From NCBI RefSeq assembly GCF_019795295.1, contig NZ_JAIMCG010000017.1:48585-112584 (forward strand): DNA of 64,000 nt, in the 5' to 3' direction. The first letter of the stretch is position 1. Every line of letters starts with the position of its first letter. Of this stretch, positions 29,099-38,644 are shown one piece after another. The stretch comes from Cupriavidus sp. AU9028 (GTDB lineage: Bacteria; Pseudomonadota; Gammaproteobacteria; Burkholderiales; Burkholderiaceae). Position numbers and translations under genes: made by a program. The notes below the pieces were generated by a model. That model had not been told where the DNA came from. It saw only the letters and a program-made list of their open reading frames with translations, and made no database searches.

Positions 29099-31006
29099 AT
29101 GTCCCGTCCTGACTCTTCCAGCCAGTATCGCCTGCTGCGCGAGCGCCGCTTCGCCCCGTTCTTCTGGACCCAGTTCCTGGGGGCGATGAACGACAATGTC
29201 TTCAAGGTCGCCTTCACCTCGTTGGTCACCTACCAGACCGCGCGCTTTGCCGGGGTGGACGGGCAAAGCGCGGCCTTCCTGATCTCTGCGATCTTCATCG
29301 CGCCGTTCGTGCTGTTCTCGGCCACCAGTGGCCAGCTCGCCGACAAGTTCGAGAAGTCGCGGCTGATCCGGCTGGTCAAGACGCTGGAAATCGCCATCAT
29401 GCTGGTCGGCCTGGCCGGTTTCGCGCTGTACAGCGCGCCGCTGCTCTATGTCGCCACCTTCCTGATGGGGCTGCATTCGACGCTGTTCGGACCGGTCAAG
29501 TACGCCTACCTGCCGCAACACCTGCACGAGACGGAGCTGGTGGGCGGCAATGGCCTCGTCGAGATGGGCACCTTCGTCGCCATCCTGCTCGGCACCCTGG
29601 TCGGCGGCGAGCTTGCCAGCCTGGAAGGGGGCGGGGCGCTGGGGGGACCGGTCTGGGTCGGCGCCGCCTGCGTGGTGCTGGCCATCGCCGGGCGGGTGAC
29701 GGCATCGCGCGTGCCGCAGTCCCCCGCACCGCAGCCGCAGTTGCGCATCAACTGGAATCCGTTCACCGAGACCTGGCGCAACCTGCGGCTGGCGGCAGAG
29801 AGCCGCACCGTGTTCCTGAGCCTGCTTGGCATTTCCTGGCTGTGGTTTCTCGGCGCGACCTTCCTGACGTCGTTCTTCGCCTTCGCCAAGACCGTGCTGG
29901 GCGGCGACCAGAACGTGGTGACGCTGCTGCTGGCCGTGTTCTCGGTCGGAATCGGCGTGGGCTCGCTGCTGTGCGAGCGGCTGTCCGGCCGGCACGTGGA
30001 AGTCGGGCTGGTGCCGTTCGGTTCGATCGGCATGACGGTGTTCGCGGTGGACCTGTATTTCGCCAGCCGCGGCGGCAATGCGGTGCAGCTGACCGGCGTG
30101 GCCGGTTTTCTCGCCGAAGCGCGGCACTGGCGCGTGCTGGCCGATCTGTTCCTGCTGGCAATGTTCGGCGGCTTCTATAGCGTGCCGCTCTACGCGCTGA
30201 TCCAGAGCCGCAGTGCGCCGACGCACCGCGCCCGCATCATCGCGGCCAACAACATCCTGAACAGCCTCTTCATGATCGCGTCGGCGCTGCTCGCGATGGC
30301 AATGACCGCGGCGGGCTTCAGCCTGCCGCAGCTGTTCCTGGCGGTGGGCCTGCTCAATGCCGCCGTCGCGATCTATATCTACTCGCTGGTACCGGAATTC
30401 CTGCTGCGCTTCGTCGCCTGGATCCTGGTGCATACCGTGTACCGGCTAGAACGCATCCATGCCGACCGCATTCCCGAGAGCGGACCGGCGGTGCTGGTCT
30501 GCAACCATGTCAGCTTCGCCGATGCGGTGGTGCTGATGGCGGCCAGCCCCCGGCCTGTGCGCTTCGTGATGGACCATCGCATCTTCCGCATTCCGGTGCT
30601 GTCGTGGCTGTTCCGCCAGGCGCGCGCCATCCCGATCGCCCCCGCGCATGAAGATGCGGCGATGCTGGAGCGCGCCTATGCCGAGGTTGCGCTGGCGCTG
30701 GAGGCGGGCGAACTGGTGTGCGTGTTTCCCGAAGGCAAGATCACCGCGACAGGGGAGATCAATCCGTTCCGCCAGGGCGTGCAGCGGATCGTCGCGCGCA
30801 CGCCGGTGCCGGTGGTGCCGATGGCCCTGCGCGGGCTGTGGGGCAGCTTCTTCTCGCGCAAGGGCGGCGCGGCGATGACACGGCCATTCCGCCGTGGCAT
30901 CCTCAGCCGCCTGCAACTGGTGGTGGGAGAACCGATCGCACCGGAGCGGGCCAGCCCGGAATATCTGCAGCAGCTGGTGCAGGGGTTGCGCGGCGAGTTG
31001 CGCTGA
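29099..31006 (+). CDS. MFS transporter-1-acylglycerophosphate acyltransferase fusion (LplT/PlsC-like)
   Basis: This 635-residue protein has an N-terminal LplT-like MFS part of about 420 residues (FFWTQFLGAMNDNVFKVAF, LFGPVKYAYLPQHL). A PlsC acyltransferase domain follows, with NHVSFADAVVL (HX4D motif near residue 470) and FPEGKITATGEINPFRQG (near 543). It probably flips lysophospholipids inward and re-acylates them, combining steps split between LplT and Aas in enterobacteria. No acyl-ACP synthetase domain is attached. The ATG at 29099 gives the usual N-terminus. Confidence 0.9.
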   Translation: MSRPDSSSQYRLLRERRFAPFFWTQFLGAMNDNVFKVAFTSLVTYQTARFAGVDGQSAAFLISAIFIAPFVLFSATSGQLADKFEKSRLIRLVKTLEIAIMLVGLAGFALYSAPLLYVATFLMGLHSTLFGPVKYAYLPQHLHETELVGGNGLVEMGTFVAILLGTLVGGELASLEGGGALGGPVWVGAACVVLAIAGRVTASRVPQSPAPQPQLRINWNPFTETWRNLRLAAESRTVFLSLLGISWLWFLGATFLTSFFAFAKTVLGGDQNVVTLLLAVFSVGIGVGSLLCERLSGRHVEVGLVPFGSIGMTVFAVDLYFASRGGNAVQLTGVAGFLAEARHWRVLADLFLLAMFGGFYSVPLYALIQSRSAPTHRARIIAANNILNSLFMIASALLAMAMTAAGFSLPQLFLAVGLLNAAVAIYIYSLVPEFLLRFVAWILVHTVYRLERIHADRIPESGPAVLVCNHVSFADAVVLMAASPRPVRFVMDHRIFRIPVLSWLFRQARAIPIAPAHEDAAMLERAYAEVALALEAGELVCVFPEGKITATGEINPFRQGVQRIVARTPVPVVPMALRGLWGSFFSRKGGAAMTRPFRRGILSRLQLVVGEPIAPERASPEYLQQLVQGLRGELR

Positions 31007-31044
31007 CGCGGCGCTGCCGCTGGGCTGCCGCGCCGGCGGATTGA

Positions 31045-31079
31045 CCGTACAGGCCGTACCATTGGCCGTACAATACGGG
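31045..31079 (+). promoter_or_regulatory. Three CCGTAC repeats and candidate promoter upstream of aroC
   Basis: CCGTAC occurs at 31045, 31054 and 31066. The last overlaps a -10-like TACAAT (31069-31074) and forms the small palindrome CCGTA-N3-TACGG. A TTGACC at 31041 is 22 bp from the -10, too far for a standard promoter. Confidence 0.4.
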
Positions 31080-31108
31080 CCTGTTTCCATTCCCGCCTGG
31101 TTTCCATC

Positions 31109-32209
31109 ATGTCCGGCAATACCCTCGGCCTGCTCTTTACCGTTACCACCTTCGGCGAGTCGCATGGGCCGGCCATCGGGGCGGTCGTCGATGGCTGCCC
31201 GCCGGGGATGGCGCTGACCGAAGCCGATATCCAGGCCGACCTGGACCGCCGCAAGCCGGGCACCTCGCGCCATGTGACGCAGCGCAAGGAGCCGGATACC
31301 GTCGAGATCCTGTCGGGCGTCTTTGAGGGCAAGACCACCGGCACGCCGATCTGCCTGCTGATCCGCAATACCGACCAGCGCAGCAAGGACTACGGCAATA
31401 TCGTCGAAACCTTCCGGCCGGGTCACGCGGACTACACCTACTGGCAGAAGTACGGCATCCGCGACTATCGCGGCGGCGGCCGATCGTCGGCGCGTCTGAC
31501 CGCTCCGGTAGTGGCGGCGGCCGCGGTCGCGCGCAAATGGCTGCGCGAGCAGTACGGCACCGAGATTCGTGGCTATATGTCGCAGCTGGGCGAGATCGCC
31601 GTACCGTTCACCGACTGGGCGCACGTCGGCGAGAACCCGTTCTTCGCAGCCGACGCCAACATCGTGCCGGAACTGGAAACCTATATGGACGCGCTGCGCC
31701 GCGATGGCGACTCGGTCGGCGCGCGCATCGAGGTGGTCGCGAGCAATGTGCCGGTGGGCCTGGGCGAGCCGTTGTTCGACAAGCTCGATGCCGATATCGC
31801 GCACGCGATGATGGGCATCAACGCCGTCAAGGGCGTGGAGATCGGCGCGGGCTTCGATTGCGTGGCGCAGCGGGGCAGCGTGCACGGCGACGAGCTGACG
31901 CCGGAAGGCTTTCGCAGCAATAACGCCGGCGGCGTGCTGGGCGGCATTTCGACTGGCCAGGACGTCACCGTGTCGCTGGCGATCAAGCCCACCTCCAGCA
32001 TTCGCACCCCGCGCCAGTCGATCGACAAGGCGGGCGCGCCCGCTACGGTGGAGACCTTCGGCCGGCACGATCCCTGTGTCGGCATTCGCGCCACGCCGAT
32101 CGCCGAGGCGATGCTCGCACTCGTGCTGATGGACCATGCACTGCGCCATCGGGCGCAGTGCGGGGACGTGCGCGTCGACACGCCGCGGATCCCCGGCACG
32201 GCCGCCTGA
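31109..32209 (+). CDS. aroC: Chorismate synthase
   Basis: This 366-residue enzyme converts 5-enolpyruvylshikimate-3-phosphate to chorismate using reduced FMN, the last common step of aromatic biosynthesis. Typical motifs are [21 protein letters not shown] at the N-terminus, [27 protein letters not shown] and the C-terminal [18 protein letters not shown]. Length matches the family. It has its own short upstream region and is convergent with the LhgO-like gene. Confidence 0.98.
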   Translation: MSGNTLGLLFTVTTFGESHGPAIGAVVDGCPPGMALTEADIQADLDRRKPGTSRHVTQRKEPDTVEILSGVFEGKTTGTPICLLIRNTDQRSKDYGNIVETFRPGHADYTYWQKYGIRDYRGGGRSSARLTAPVVAAAAVARKWLREQYGTEIRGYMSQLGEIAVPFTDWAHVGENPFFAADANIVPELETYMDALRRDGDSVGARIEVVASNVPVGLGEPLFDKLDADIAHAMMGINAVKGVEIGAGFDCVAQRGSVHGDELTPEGFRSNNAGGVLGGISTGQDVTVSLAIKPTSSIRTPRQSIDKAGAPATVETFGRHDPCVGIRATPIAEAMLALVLMDHALRHRAQCGDVRVDTPRIPGTAA

Positions 32210-32232
32210 GGCGCGCCGCCTTCAGCAACGCA

Positions 32233-33366
32233 TCAGCACAGCGCGGCGACGTACTCGCCAATCGCCAGCGACGCGGTCAGCCCCGGCGACTCGATGCCGT
32301 ACAGGTGCACGAGCCCCGGGATGCCGTGTACCGCCGGGCCGTCGATGCGAAAATCGGCGGCCGGCTCGTCGGGCGCGTTGATCTTCGGCCGGATGCCGGC
32401 ATAGCCGGGCTGTAGCGCCCCATCGGCGAGCGCCGGCCAGTAGCGGCGCACCTCGTCGTAGAAGACGTCGGCGTCCGCCGGATCCACCCCGTACTCGATC
32501 TCGTCGATCCAGCGGACATTGGGGCCGAAACGCGCCTGGCCACCCAGGTCCAGTGTCAGATGGACACCCAGGCCAGCGGCTTCGGGCACCGGGTAGATCA
32601 GGCGCGAGAACGGTGCGCGGCCGGCCAGCGTGAAATAGCAGCCCTTGGCGTAGTACTGTGGCGGGATGGCCGTGGCGGGCATGCCTTCGATGCGGCGCGC
32701 CAGCGCCGGCGCGGTCAGGCCCGAGGCGTTGACCACGGTGCGGGCCAGCAGCGTGCTGGACGTTCCGTCGCCCATTCCTTCGCCCATTCCTTCGCCCATG
32801 CCGCCGCCCACTTCGAGCACGATGCCCTCCGGCGTGGCCTTGCCCTGCAGCACCGGCGACTGCACTGCCAGCATCGCGCCATGCTGCTCGGCGTCGCCCA
32901 GCAGCGCCAGCATCAGGCCGTGGCTGTCGATGATGCCGGTAGACGGCGACAGCAGCGCCGCGTCGCATCGCAGGTTCGGCTCCAGCGCGAGCGCTTCCTC
33001 GCGCGTCAGCAGGCGCAGATCGTCCACGCCGTTGACCGCGGCCTTGGCGCGGATCGCTTCCAGCGTGGCGAGCTGGGCGGCACTGGTGGCGACGATCAGC
33101 TTGCCGCAGCGCTGATGGGCGATGTGGTGGCTCCGGCAATAGTCGTACAGCATGGCCTTGCCGCGCACGCACAGGGCCGCCTTCAGCGAGCCGGCGGGGT
33201 AGTAGATGCCGGCATGGATCACCTCGCTGTTGCGTGCGCTGGTGATGGTGCCGAAGGTGTTTTCCGCCTCCAGCACGATGACCTCGCGTCCGGCCATGGC
33301 AAGCGAGCGCGCGATTGCGAGTCCCACTACGCCGGCGCCGATCACCACGCAATCCACCGATTCCAT
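32233..33366 (-). CDS. LhgO-like FAD-dependent oxidoreductase (L-2-hydroxyglutarate oxidase family)
   Basis: This 377-residue flavoprotein is of the DAO superfamily. It has the dinucleotide-binding [20 protein letters not shown] near the start, [22 protein letters not shown] (the LhgO/YgaF signature) and a final FAD-binding [25 protein letters not shown] lies six bases before the ATG. An in-frame GMG[ED]-type repeat of about 12 residues interrupts the middle of the protein (32768-32806). The divergent or adjacent GntR gene may regulate it. Exact substrate is inferred. Confidence 0.87.
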   Translation of the reverse strand: MESVDCVVIGAGVVGLAIARSLAMAGREVIVLEAENTFGTITSARNSEVIHAGIYYPAGSLKAALCVRGKAMLYDYCRSHHIAHQRCGKLIVATSAAQLATLEAIRAKAAVNGVDDLRLLTREEALALEPNLRCDAALLSPSTGIIDSHGLMLALLGDAEQHGAMLAVQSPVLQGKATPEGIVLEVGGGMGEGMGEGMGDGTSSTLLARTVVNASGLTAPALARRIEGMPATAIPPQYYAKGCYFTLAGRAPFSRLIYPVPEAAGLGVHLTLDLGGQARFGPNVRWIDEIEYGVDPADADVFYDEVRRYWPALADGALQPGYAGIRPKINAPDEPAADFRIDGPAVHGIPGLVHLYGIESPGLTASLAIGEYVAALC

Positions 33367-33439
33367 TGCTGTCCCTCTGTATCTGGGCGGCCGGGATGCC
33401 GGCCGCTGGTTGTTGTCCGATCGTTGTCCTGACCGTCGT

Positions 33440-34138
33440 TCAGTCGAGCCGAAGGCCCATGCGCCTGGCCGCGCCCTCCAGATGCCGCCTGGCCGCCTTG
33501 CCGGCTGCGCGGGCGTCACCGGCTTCGATGGCGGTGGCGAGCGCTTCGTGTTCGGCATCGGCGCCGTGCGCACCGCCATGGGCGCGCGCCGCGTTCTCCC
33601 AGGCGGCATGCCGCGCCGCCAGCATCTGCTGGCCGACGAAATCGGTCAGGCCGGTGAAGCAGGGGTTGTGCGCGGCGCGGGCGATGGCCTGGTGGAAAGC
33701 AATATCGGCCTGCGCGGCGCGGCCGAAGTCGCCGGCATCGCGCCGCATCGCGTCGAGCGTGAGGTGGATGGCATCGATATCGGCCGGCGTGCGGCGGCGT
33801 GCTGCCAGTTCCGCGCAGGCGGTCTCCACCGTCATTCGCAGCTCGAACAGCTGCGGCAGCGTCGGCGCGTTGTCGTCGTCCGAGGGCAGCCGCCACACTT
33901 GTCCGCCGGGCGTGGCGGAAACGTAGGTTCCGGAGCCCTTGCGCGTCACCAGCACGCCGTCCGCCTTCAGCTGCGCGATGGCCTCGCGCACGACCGGGCG
34001 GCTGACGGAGAAGCTGGTGGCCAGCGCCGCTTCGGCCGGCAAGCGGCCGCCGGCCGCCAACCGTCCTGCCGAGATCTCGGCGCGCATGGCGGCGGCAACG
34101 CGCGCGGCGAGCGAGGAGGGGCGGGCGAGCGGTTCCAG
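33440..34138 (-). CDS. FadR-subfamily (FCD) GntR regulator, probable CTG start
   Basis: This protein of about 232 residues has a GntR HTH ([19 protein letters not shown], then [24 protein letters not shown] and the wing RKGSGTYV) and an FCD domain. The only ATG (34087) would cut away the first helix of the HTH. A CTG at 34138 restores it and has AGGAG five bases upstream, so CTG initiation is proposed. A palindrome with 8-bp arms lies just upstream. Likely targets are its own gene, the adjacent LhgO-like gene, or both. Confidence 0.8.
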   Translation of the reverse strand: MEPLARPSSLAARVAAAMRAEISAGRLAAGGRLPAEAALATSFSVSRPVVREAIAQLKADGVLVTRKGSGTYVSATPGGQVWRLPSDDDNAPTLPQLFELRMTVETACAELAARRRTPADIDAIHLTLDAMRRDAGDFGRAAQADIAFHQAIARAAHNPCFTGLTDFVGQQMLAARHAAWENAARAHGGAHGADAEHEALATAIEAGDARAAGKAARRHLEGAARRMGLRLD

Positions 34139-34161
34139 AGCGGCTCCTGAACGAGTGTGAT

Positions 34162-34182
34162 GCTGTCAGGCTGTCTGACAGC
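34162..34182. promoter_or_regulatory. Palindromic operator upstream of the GntR regulator
   Basis: GCTGTCAG-N5-CTGACAGC forms perfect 8-bp arms 24 bp upstream of the proposed CTG start of the GntR gene. Confidence 0.6.
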
Positions 34183-34386
34183 TTTTGGCGATTTTCGCGG
34201 AAAGGCGGGGAGGGGTCAAGCCGGCGGCAGGCAGGGATGCAGCCCCGGCCCCCTCCGGTGGGGGGGGTAAAGCATTGGCCTGGCGCGCCGATAGGGCTTT
34301 TCAGAGGGACGGCACGACGGCCCCCTCGGCCTTGCGCGCGTCGTGCCCGCGCTACGCCCCATCCGAGGGCGACAACCGGAAAAGCC

Positions 34387-35331
34387 ATGATCCCATTGAA
34401 ACCGAACGACCTGCCGGTCGGGCAGCCCCTGCCCTGGTCGCTGCTCGACGGCGAAGGAAACCTGTTGCTGGGCAGCGGCAATGTGCTGGCCGACGGCAGG
34501 GATGTCGCCCTGGTGTTCCGCCACGGCGATGTCTGCCGGCCAGATGAGGACGACGGTCCCGCCGCGGCCGAGCTGCACGGTGGCGCCGCAACGTCCGACT
34601 CGCCGGCCAGCGGCTCGTCGGGTTGCCAGCCGGCGGGCTCGCTGGGGCTGCAGGTCGGCACGCTGCTGCAGATCAAGTCGCCGAGCGATCCGGGCCGGGC
34701 GGCGGCAAGCCGTCTGATCGGCTTCATCGAACACGGTCTGTTCGCCAGCTGGCCCCAGTTCAACGGACGCGACGTCCAGTTCCAGGCGGGCGAACAGGTG
34801 CTGCTGCGCGGCTTCACCGGGCGCAGCATCCAGAGCTTCCTCTGCACCGTCACCGCGGTTTGCCGCAGCCCGTTCCGTTATCTGGTGCTGTCCGATCCGA
34901 CCCAGGTCGAACAGATTCCGGTACGCAGCAGTCCGCGCGTGCCGACGCGGCTTGCCGCGCAATTGCTCGTACATGACGATGCGCAGACGGGACGCCTGGC
35001 CGTGCTGTCGGATATGAGTACTGGCGGCGCGCTGGTGCAGACCGCGGCGCCGATGCCGCCCGCGGGCTCGCGCGTGCGGCTGCGTTTCGTGCTGCGCACC
35101 GCGGGGACGGACAGCGAGGTCACGCTGGACGCGTGGGTCCGCCAGCAGTCGCGCGAAGCGTCGGATAGCGAGTTTCCTGCGTTCGGGGTGTCGTTCGGCA
35201 TGCTGGGCGAACGCGAGGCAGCACTACTGCACTGCTTTATCTACGAACAGATGCTCGCAGCATCGTCGATGCGGCTGCGCGAGGCGCAGAACCAGGCGCC
35301 GGTGGACATCGGCGAGGGAAGGGCGAGCTGA
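34387..35331 (+). CDS. YcgR-like PilZ-domain c-di-GMP-binding protein
   Basis: This 314-residue protein has an N-terminal YcgR/PilZN-like region (about 90-175; FTGRSIQSFLCTVTAVCRSPFRYLVL) and a C-terminal PilZ domain. The PilZ c-di-GMP signature is visible as RSSPR (R180-R184) and DMSTGG (from D209). Proteins of this layout slow or brake flagellar rotation when c-di-GMP is high, or control exopolysaccharide. No flagellar genes are nearby. Residues 55-80 form a Gly/Ala/Ser-rich insertion. Confidence 0.85.
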   Translation: MIPLKPNDLPVGQPLPWSLLDGEGNLLLGSGNVLADGRDVALVFRHGDVCRPDEDDGPAAAELHGGAATSDSPASGSSGCQPAGSLGLQVGTLLQIKSPSDPGRAAASRLIGFIEHGLFASWPQFNGRDVQFQAGEQVLLRGFTGRSIQSFLCTVTAVCRSPFRYLVLSDPTQVEQIPVRSSPRVPTRLAAQLLVHDDAQTGRLAVLSDMSTGGALVQTAAPMPPAGSRVRLRFVLRTAGTDSEVTLDAWVRQQSREASDSEFPAFGVSFGMLGEREAALLHCFIYEQMLAASSMRLREAQNQAPVDIGEGRAS

Positions 35332-35345
35332 GGATTGTGGTTCCG

Positions 35346-35472
35346 CTCCCCTCTCCCACTTGTGGGAGAGGGGTTGGGGGAGAGGGCAGTGGGGGGGCTG
35401 AACGATTGACGGTCGTCGGTTGCGCGGCGTTACCCTCTCCCCGGCCTCTCCCGCATGACGGGAGAGGGGAGT
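35346..35472. repeat. REP-like palindromic repeat, GGGAGAGGG family, copy 3
   Basis: Two units with CCCTCTCCC/GGGAGAGGG arms fill the gap between the convergent PilZ and ETF-QO genes. Confidence 0.8.
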
Positions 35473-35479
35473 CACATCA

Positions 35480-37165
35480 TTACATGCCGACGTAGTTCGG
35501 GCCGCCGCCGCCTTCCGGCGTCACCCAGACGATATTCTGGGTCGGGTCCTTGATGTCGCAGGTCTTGCAGTGCACGCAGTTCTGCGCATTGATCTGCAGA
35601 CGCTCGCCACCGTCCTCGGCCTTGACGAACTCGTAGACACCAGCCGGGCAATAGCGGCTTTCGGGGCCGGCGAAGCGGTTCCAGTTGATCTCCACCGGTA
35701 CGCTCGGGTCCTTCAGCGTCAGGTGGGCCGGCTGGTTTTCCTCGTGGTTGGTGTTGCTGATGAACACCGAGCTGAGGCGGTCGAAGGTCAGCTTGCCGTC
35801 CGGCTTGGGATAGACGATCTTCTCGCACTCGGCAGCCGGCTTCAGATAGACGTGGTCCGGCTTTTCGCGGTGCAGGGTCCAGGGCGGGTTGCGGATGCCC
35901 AGCTTGGGCAGCAGCCATTGCTCGATGCCGGTCATCAGCGTGGCGGTGGTGCGGCCCTTCTTGAACCACTGCTTGAAGTTCTTCGCCTGCAGCAGTTCCT
36001 TGTACAGCCAGCTCGCTTCGAACGCGGCCGGGTAGGCGCTCAGCTCGTCGTGCTGGCGGCCGGCCTGCAGCGCGTCATACGCGGCCTCGGCGGCCAGCAT
36101 GCCGGTCTTGATCGCCGCGTGGCTGCCCTTGATGCGCGAGGCGTTCAGATAGCCGGCGTCGCAGCCGACCAGCGCGCCGCCCGGGAACACCGTCTTCGGC
36201 AGCGACAGCAGGCCGCCCGCGGTGATGGCGCGGGCGCCATAGCCGATCCGCTTGCCGCCCTCGAAGTAGCCGCGGATTTCCGGATGCGTCTTGAAGCGCT
36301 GGAATTCCTCGAAGGGCGACAGCCACGGATTGGTGTAGTCCAGACCCACCACGAAGCCCACCGCGACCTTGTTGTCCTCCATGTGATAGAGGAAGGAGCC
36401 GCCATAGGTGGCAGGATCGAGCGGCCAGCCGGCGGTATGCACGACCAGGCCCGGCTGGTGTTTGGACGGGTCGATTTCCCACAGCTCCTTCAGGCCGATG
36501 CCGTAGCTCTGCGGGTCCTTGCCCTGGTCGAGCTTGAAGTGCGAGATCAGGTGGCGGCCCAGATGGCCACGCGAACCTTCCGCGAAGATGGTGTACTTCG
36601 CGTGCAGCTCCATGCCGAGCTGGAAGTTCTCGGTCGGTTCGCCATCCTTGCCGATGCCCAGGTTGCCGGTGGCCACGCCCTTGACCGAGCCGTCCTCGTT
36701 GTAGAGCACCTCCGCCGCCGGAAAGCCGGGGAAGATCTCCACGCCGACCGCTTCGGCCTGCTGGCCCAGCCAGCGCACGAAGTTCGACAGGCTGACGATG
36801 TAGTTGCCTTCGTTATGGAAGCACTCGGGCAGCAGCGCGGGCGGCGTGCCGCGCGAGCCGGTTTCGTTCAGGAACAGGAACTTGTCTTCGGTCACCGGCT
36901 GGTTCAGCGGCGCGCCGAGTTCCTTCCAGTCGGGCAGCAGCTCGGTCAGCGCGCGCGGGTCCATGATGGCGCCGGACAGGATGTGCGCGCCGGGCTCGGA
37001 ACCCTTTTCCAGCACGCAGACATTGACCTCGGTGCCGTTCTGCTGCGCCAGCTGCTTCAGGCGGATCGCCGTCGCCAGGCCGGCGGGACCGCCACCGACG
37101 ATGACGACATCGTATTCCATGGATTCGCGGGGGCCGAACTGCTCCACGAGCTGTTGCTGATCCAT
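35480..37165 (-). CDS. etfQO: Electron-transfer flavoprotein:ubiquinone oxidoreductase
   Basis: This 561-residue ETF-QO passes electrons from ETF (fed by acyl-CoA and other dehydrogenases) to ubiquinone in the inner membrane. It has an N-terminal FAD motif (YDVVIVGGGPAGLATAIRLK), the GAHILSGAIMDPRAL quinone-site region and a C-terminal 4Fe-4S ferredoxin-like motif (QNCVHCKTCDIKDPTQNIVWVTPEGGGGPNYVGM, cysteines at CxxC and downstream). The start has GAGA close upstream. It is divergent from an SDR gene, with a TetR-type inverted repeat between them. Confidence 0.96.
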   Translation of the reverse strand: MDQQQLVEQFGPRESMEYDVVIVGGGPAGLATAIRLKQLAQQNGTEVNVCVLEKGSEPGAHILSGAIMDPRALTELLPDWKELGAPLNQPVTEDKFLFLNETGSRGTPPALLPECFHNEGNYIVSLSNFVRWLGQQAEAVGVEIFPGFPAAEVLYNEDGSVKGVATGNLGIGKDGEPTENFQLGMELHAKYTIFAEGSRGHLGRHLISHFKLDQGKDPQSYGIGLKELWEIDPSKHQPGLVVHTAGWPLDPATYGGSFLYHMEDNKVAVGFVVGLDYTNPWLSPFEEFQRFKTHPEIRGYFEGGKRIGYGARAITAGGLLSLPKTVFPGGALVGCDAGYLNASRIKGSHAAIKTGMLAAEAAYDALQAGRQHDELSAYPAAFEASWLYKELLQAKNFKQWFKKGRTTATLMTGIEQWLLPKLGIRNPPWTLHREKPDHVYLKPAAECEKIVYPKPDGKLTFDRLSSVFISNTNHEENQPAHLTLKDPSVPVEINWNRFAGPESRYCPAGVYEFVKAEDGGERLQINAQNCVHCKTCDIKDPTQNIVWVTPEGGGGPNYVGM

Positions 37166-37346
37166 TGTCTCTAACCCTTTTGATCTTGGCAGTACTGAAT
37201 TTGCGGGGCGATCTGCTCGATGGACCGGCGCGCGGCCTTAGGCGTTTACGCGGGGTCGGCCGGCCCGGAGTTCCTTTTTTCTGCCCGAGTTCTTAGAATC
37301 TCCGGCATTGTCCGGGACTCGACACCCACAGGCAAGACATTTTTTT

Positions 37347-37358
37347 GAACGACCGTTC
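37347..37358. promoter_or_regulatory. Candidate TetR-type operator between ETF-QO and SDR genes
   Basis: GAACG-AC-CGTTC sits between T-rich flanks in the divergent region. Fatty-acid-degradation regulators of the TetR family use similar GAAC/GTTC-type sites; assignment to one of them is inference. Confidence 0.45.
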
Positions 37359-37505
37359 TTTTTTCTGATCGCGGTGCGCCATCATAAGGCGCGGCCGGAG
37401 AGGCGGCAACGGCAGCAATGGCCGAAACGCCGGAATGAACCGAACATCGCACAAACTTTGCGCGATGCGGGGCGCAGCCCTGTATCGCGCCTTACCGAGA
37501 GAACC

Positions 37506-38291
37506 ATGGGCCTGTCGATCAATCTGGAAGGGAAAGTCGCGCTTGTCACCGGCGCATCGAGCGGCCTTGGCATGCGTTTCGCGCAGGTGATGGCCTCCGC
37601 CGGGGCCAAGGTCGTGCTGGCGTCGCGCCGCGCGGAACGGCTCAAGGAGTTGCGGGCGGCGATCGAGGCCGACGGCGGCAGCGCGCATGTCGTGCCGCTG
37701 GACGTCACCGATCCGGACAGCATCCGCGCCTGCGTCGCCCATGCCGAGACCGAGGCGGGCGCGATCGATATCCTGGTCAACAACTCCGGCGTGTCGACCA
37801 CGCAGAAGCTGACGGACGTCACCGCCGAGGATTTCGATTTCGTCTTCGATACCAATACGCGAGGGGCGTTTTTCGTTGCCCAGGAAGTGGCCAAGCGGAT
37901 GATCGCGCGGGCCAAGGGCGCGGAGCGCAACGGCACGCCGCTGCCGCAATCGCGCATCGTCAATATCGCTTCGGTGGCGGGCCTGAAGGTGCTGTCGCAG
38001 ATCGGCGTCTACTGCATGAGCAAGGCCGCGGTGGTGCATATGACCAAGGCGATGGCGCTGGAATGGGCCCGCCACGGCATCAATGTCAATGCCATCTGCC
38101 CGGGCTATATCGATACCGATATCAACCATCATCATTGGGACACCGATGCCGGCCAGAAGCTGATCCAGCTGCTGCCGCGCAAGCGCCTGGGCAAGCCCGA
38201 AGACCTCGACGGACTGCTGCTGCTGCTGGCCTCCGACCAGTCGCAATTCATCAATGGGGCGGTGATCACCGCGGACGACGGTATGGTATAA
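37506..38291 (+). CDS. Short-chain dehydrogenase/reductase
   Basis: This 261-residue classical SDR has the cofactor motif TGASSGLG, NNSG, catalytic Ser in NIASVAG and YCMSK (Tyr-x-x-x-Lys). A C-terminal segment typical of FabG-like enzymes (NAICPGYIDTDINHHHW and FINGAVITADDG) follows. The ATG at 37506 is preceded by GAGAGAA. Its position next to ETF-QO suggests oxidation of a 3-hydroxyacyl or similar substrate; specificity is unknown. Confidence 0.92.
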   Translation: MGLSINLEGKVALVTGASSGLGMRFAQVMASAGAKVVLASRRAERLKELRAAIEADGGSAHVVPLDVTDPDSIRACVAHAETEAGAIDILVNNSGVSTTQKLTDVTAEDFDFVFDTNTRGAFFVAQEVAKRMIARAKGAERNGTPLPQSRIVNIASVAGLKVLSQIGVYCMSKAAVVHMTKAMALEWARHGINVNAICPGYIDTDINHHHWDTDAGQKLIQLLPRKRLGKPEDLDGLLLLLASDQSQFINGAVITADDGMV

Positions 38292-38644
38292 AGCCAGCCG
38301 CATCAGTGCCGCATCGGTGCGGCGGCCACCAGCCCGGTGCCCGTCGACCGCCTGCCGCCAACGCAGCTGCCTGTCCGCGTTCCGCCAGAAGCGGGGCCGG
38401 CGTTTTCCGCCCGGGGCTTATCCGGTCCCCTCGGGCGTCGGGCCGCTGCCAGACCGCCTTCATGCCGACGTATCCCTAGGGAAATGGAGGTGGTCCGCTC
38501 GACGCCTGCCCGGCATAATGGCCAGCGGCGTCCGAACGCCGCCATGCGCGGATCAGAAGCAAACTCACAAGCGCGCCAGCAGGCGCCAAGCACCATCGCG
38601 CCGGGGCCGCAGCCCGGCCGCGAGCCGGACCGGAGGCCGGGGAG
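38292..38644. other. 353-bp gap upstream of the TRAP transporter genes
   Basis: No convincing gene is seen. A small hairpin (CCGCA/TGCGG) follows the SDR stop without a T-run. A -10-like CATAAT lies at about 38514 with a poor -35. GGAGG lies 8 bp before the next start codon. Confidence 0.4.
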
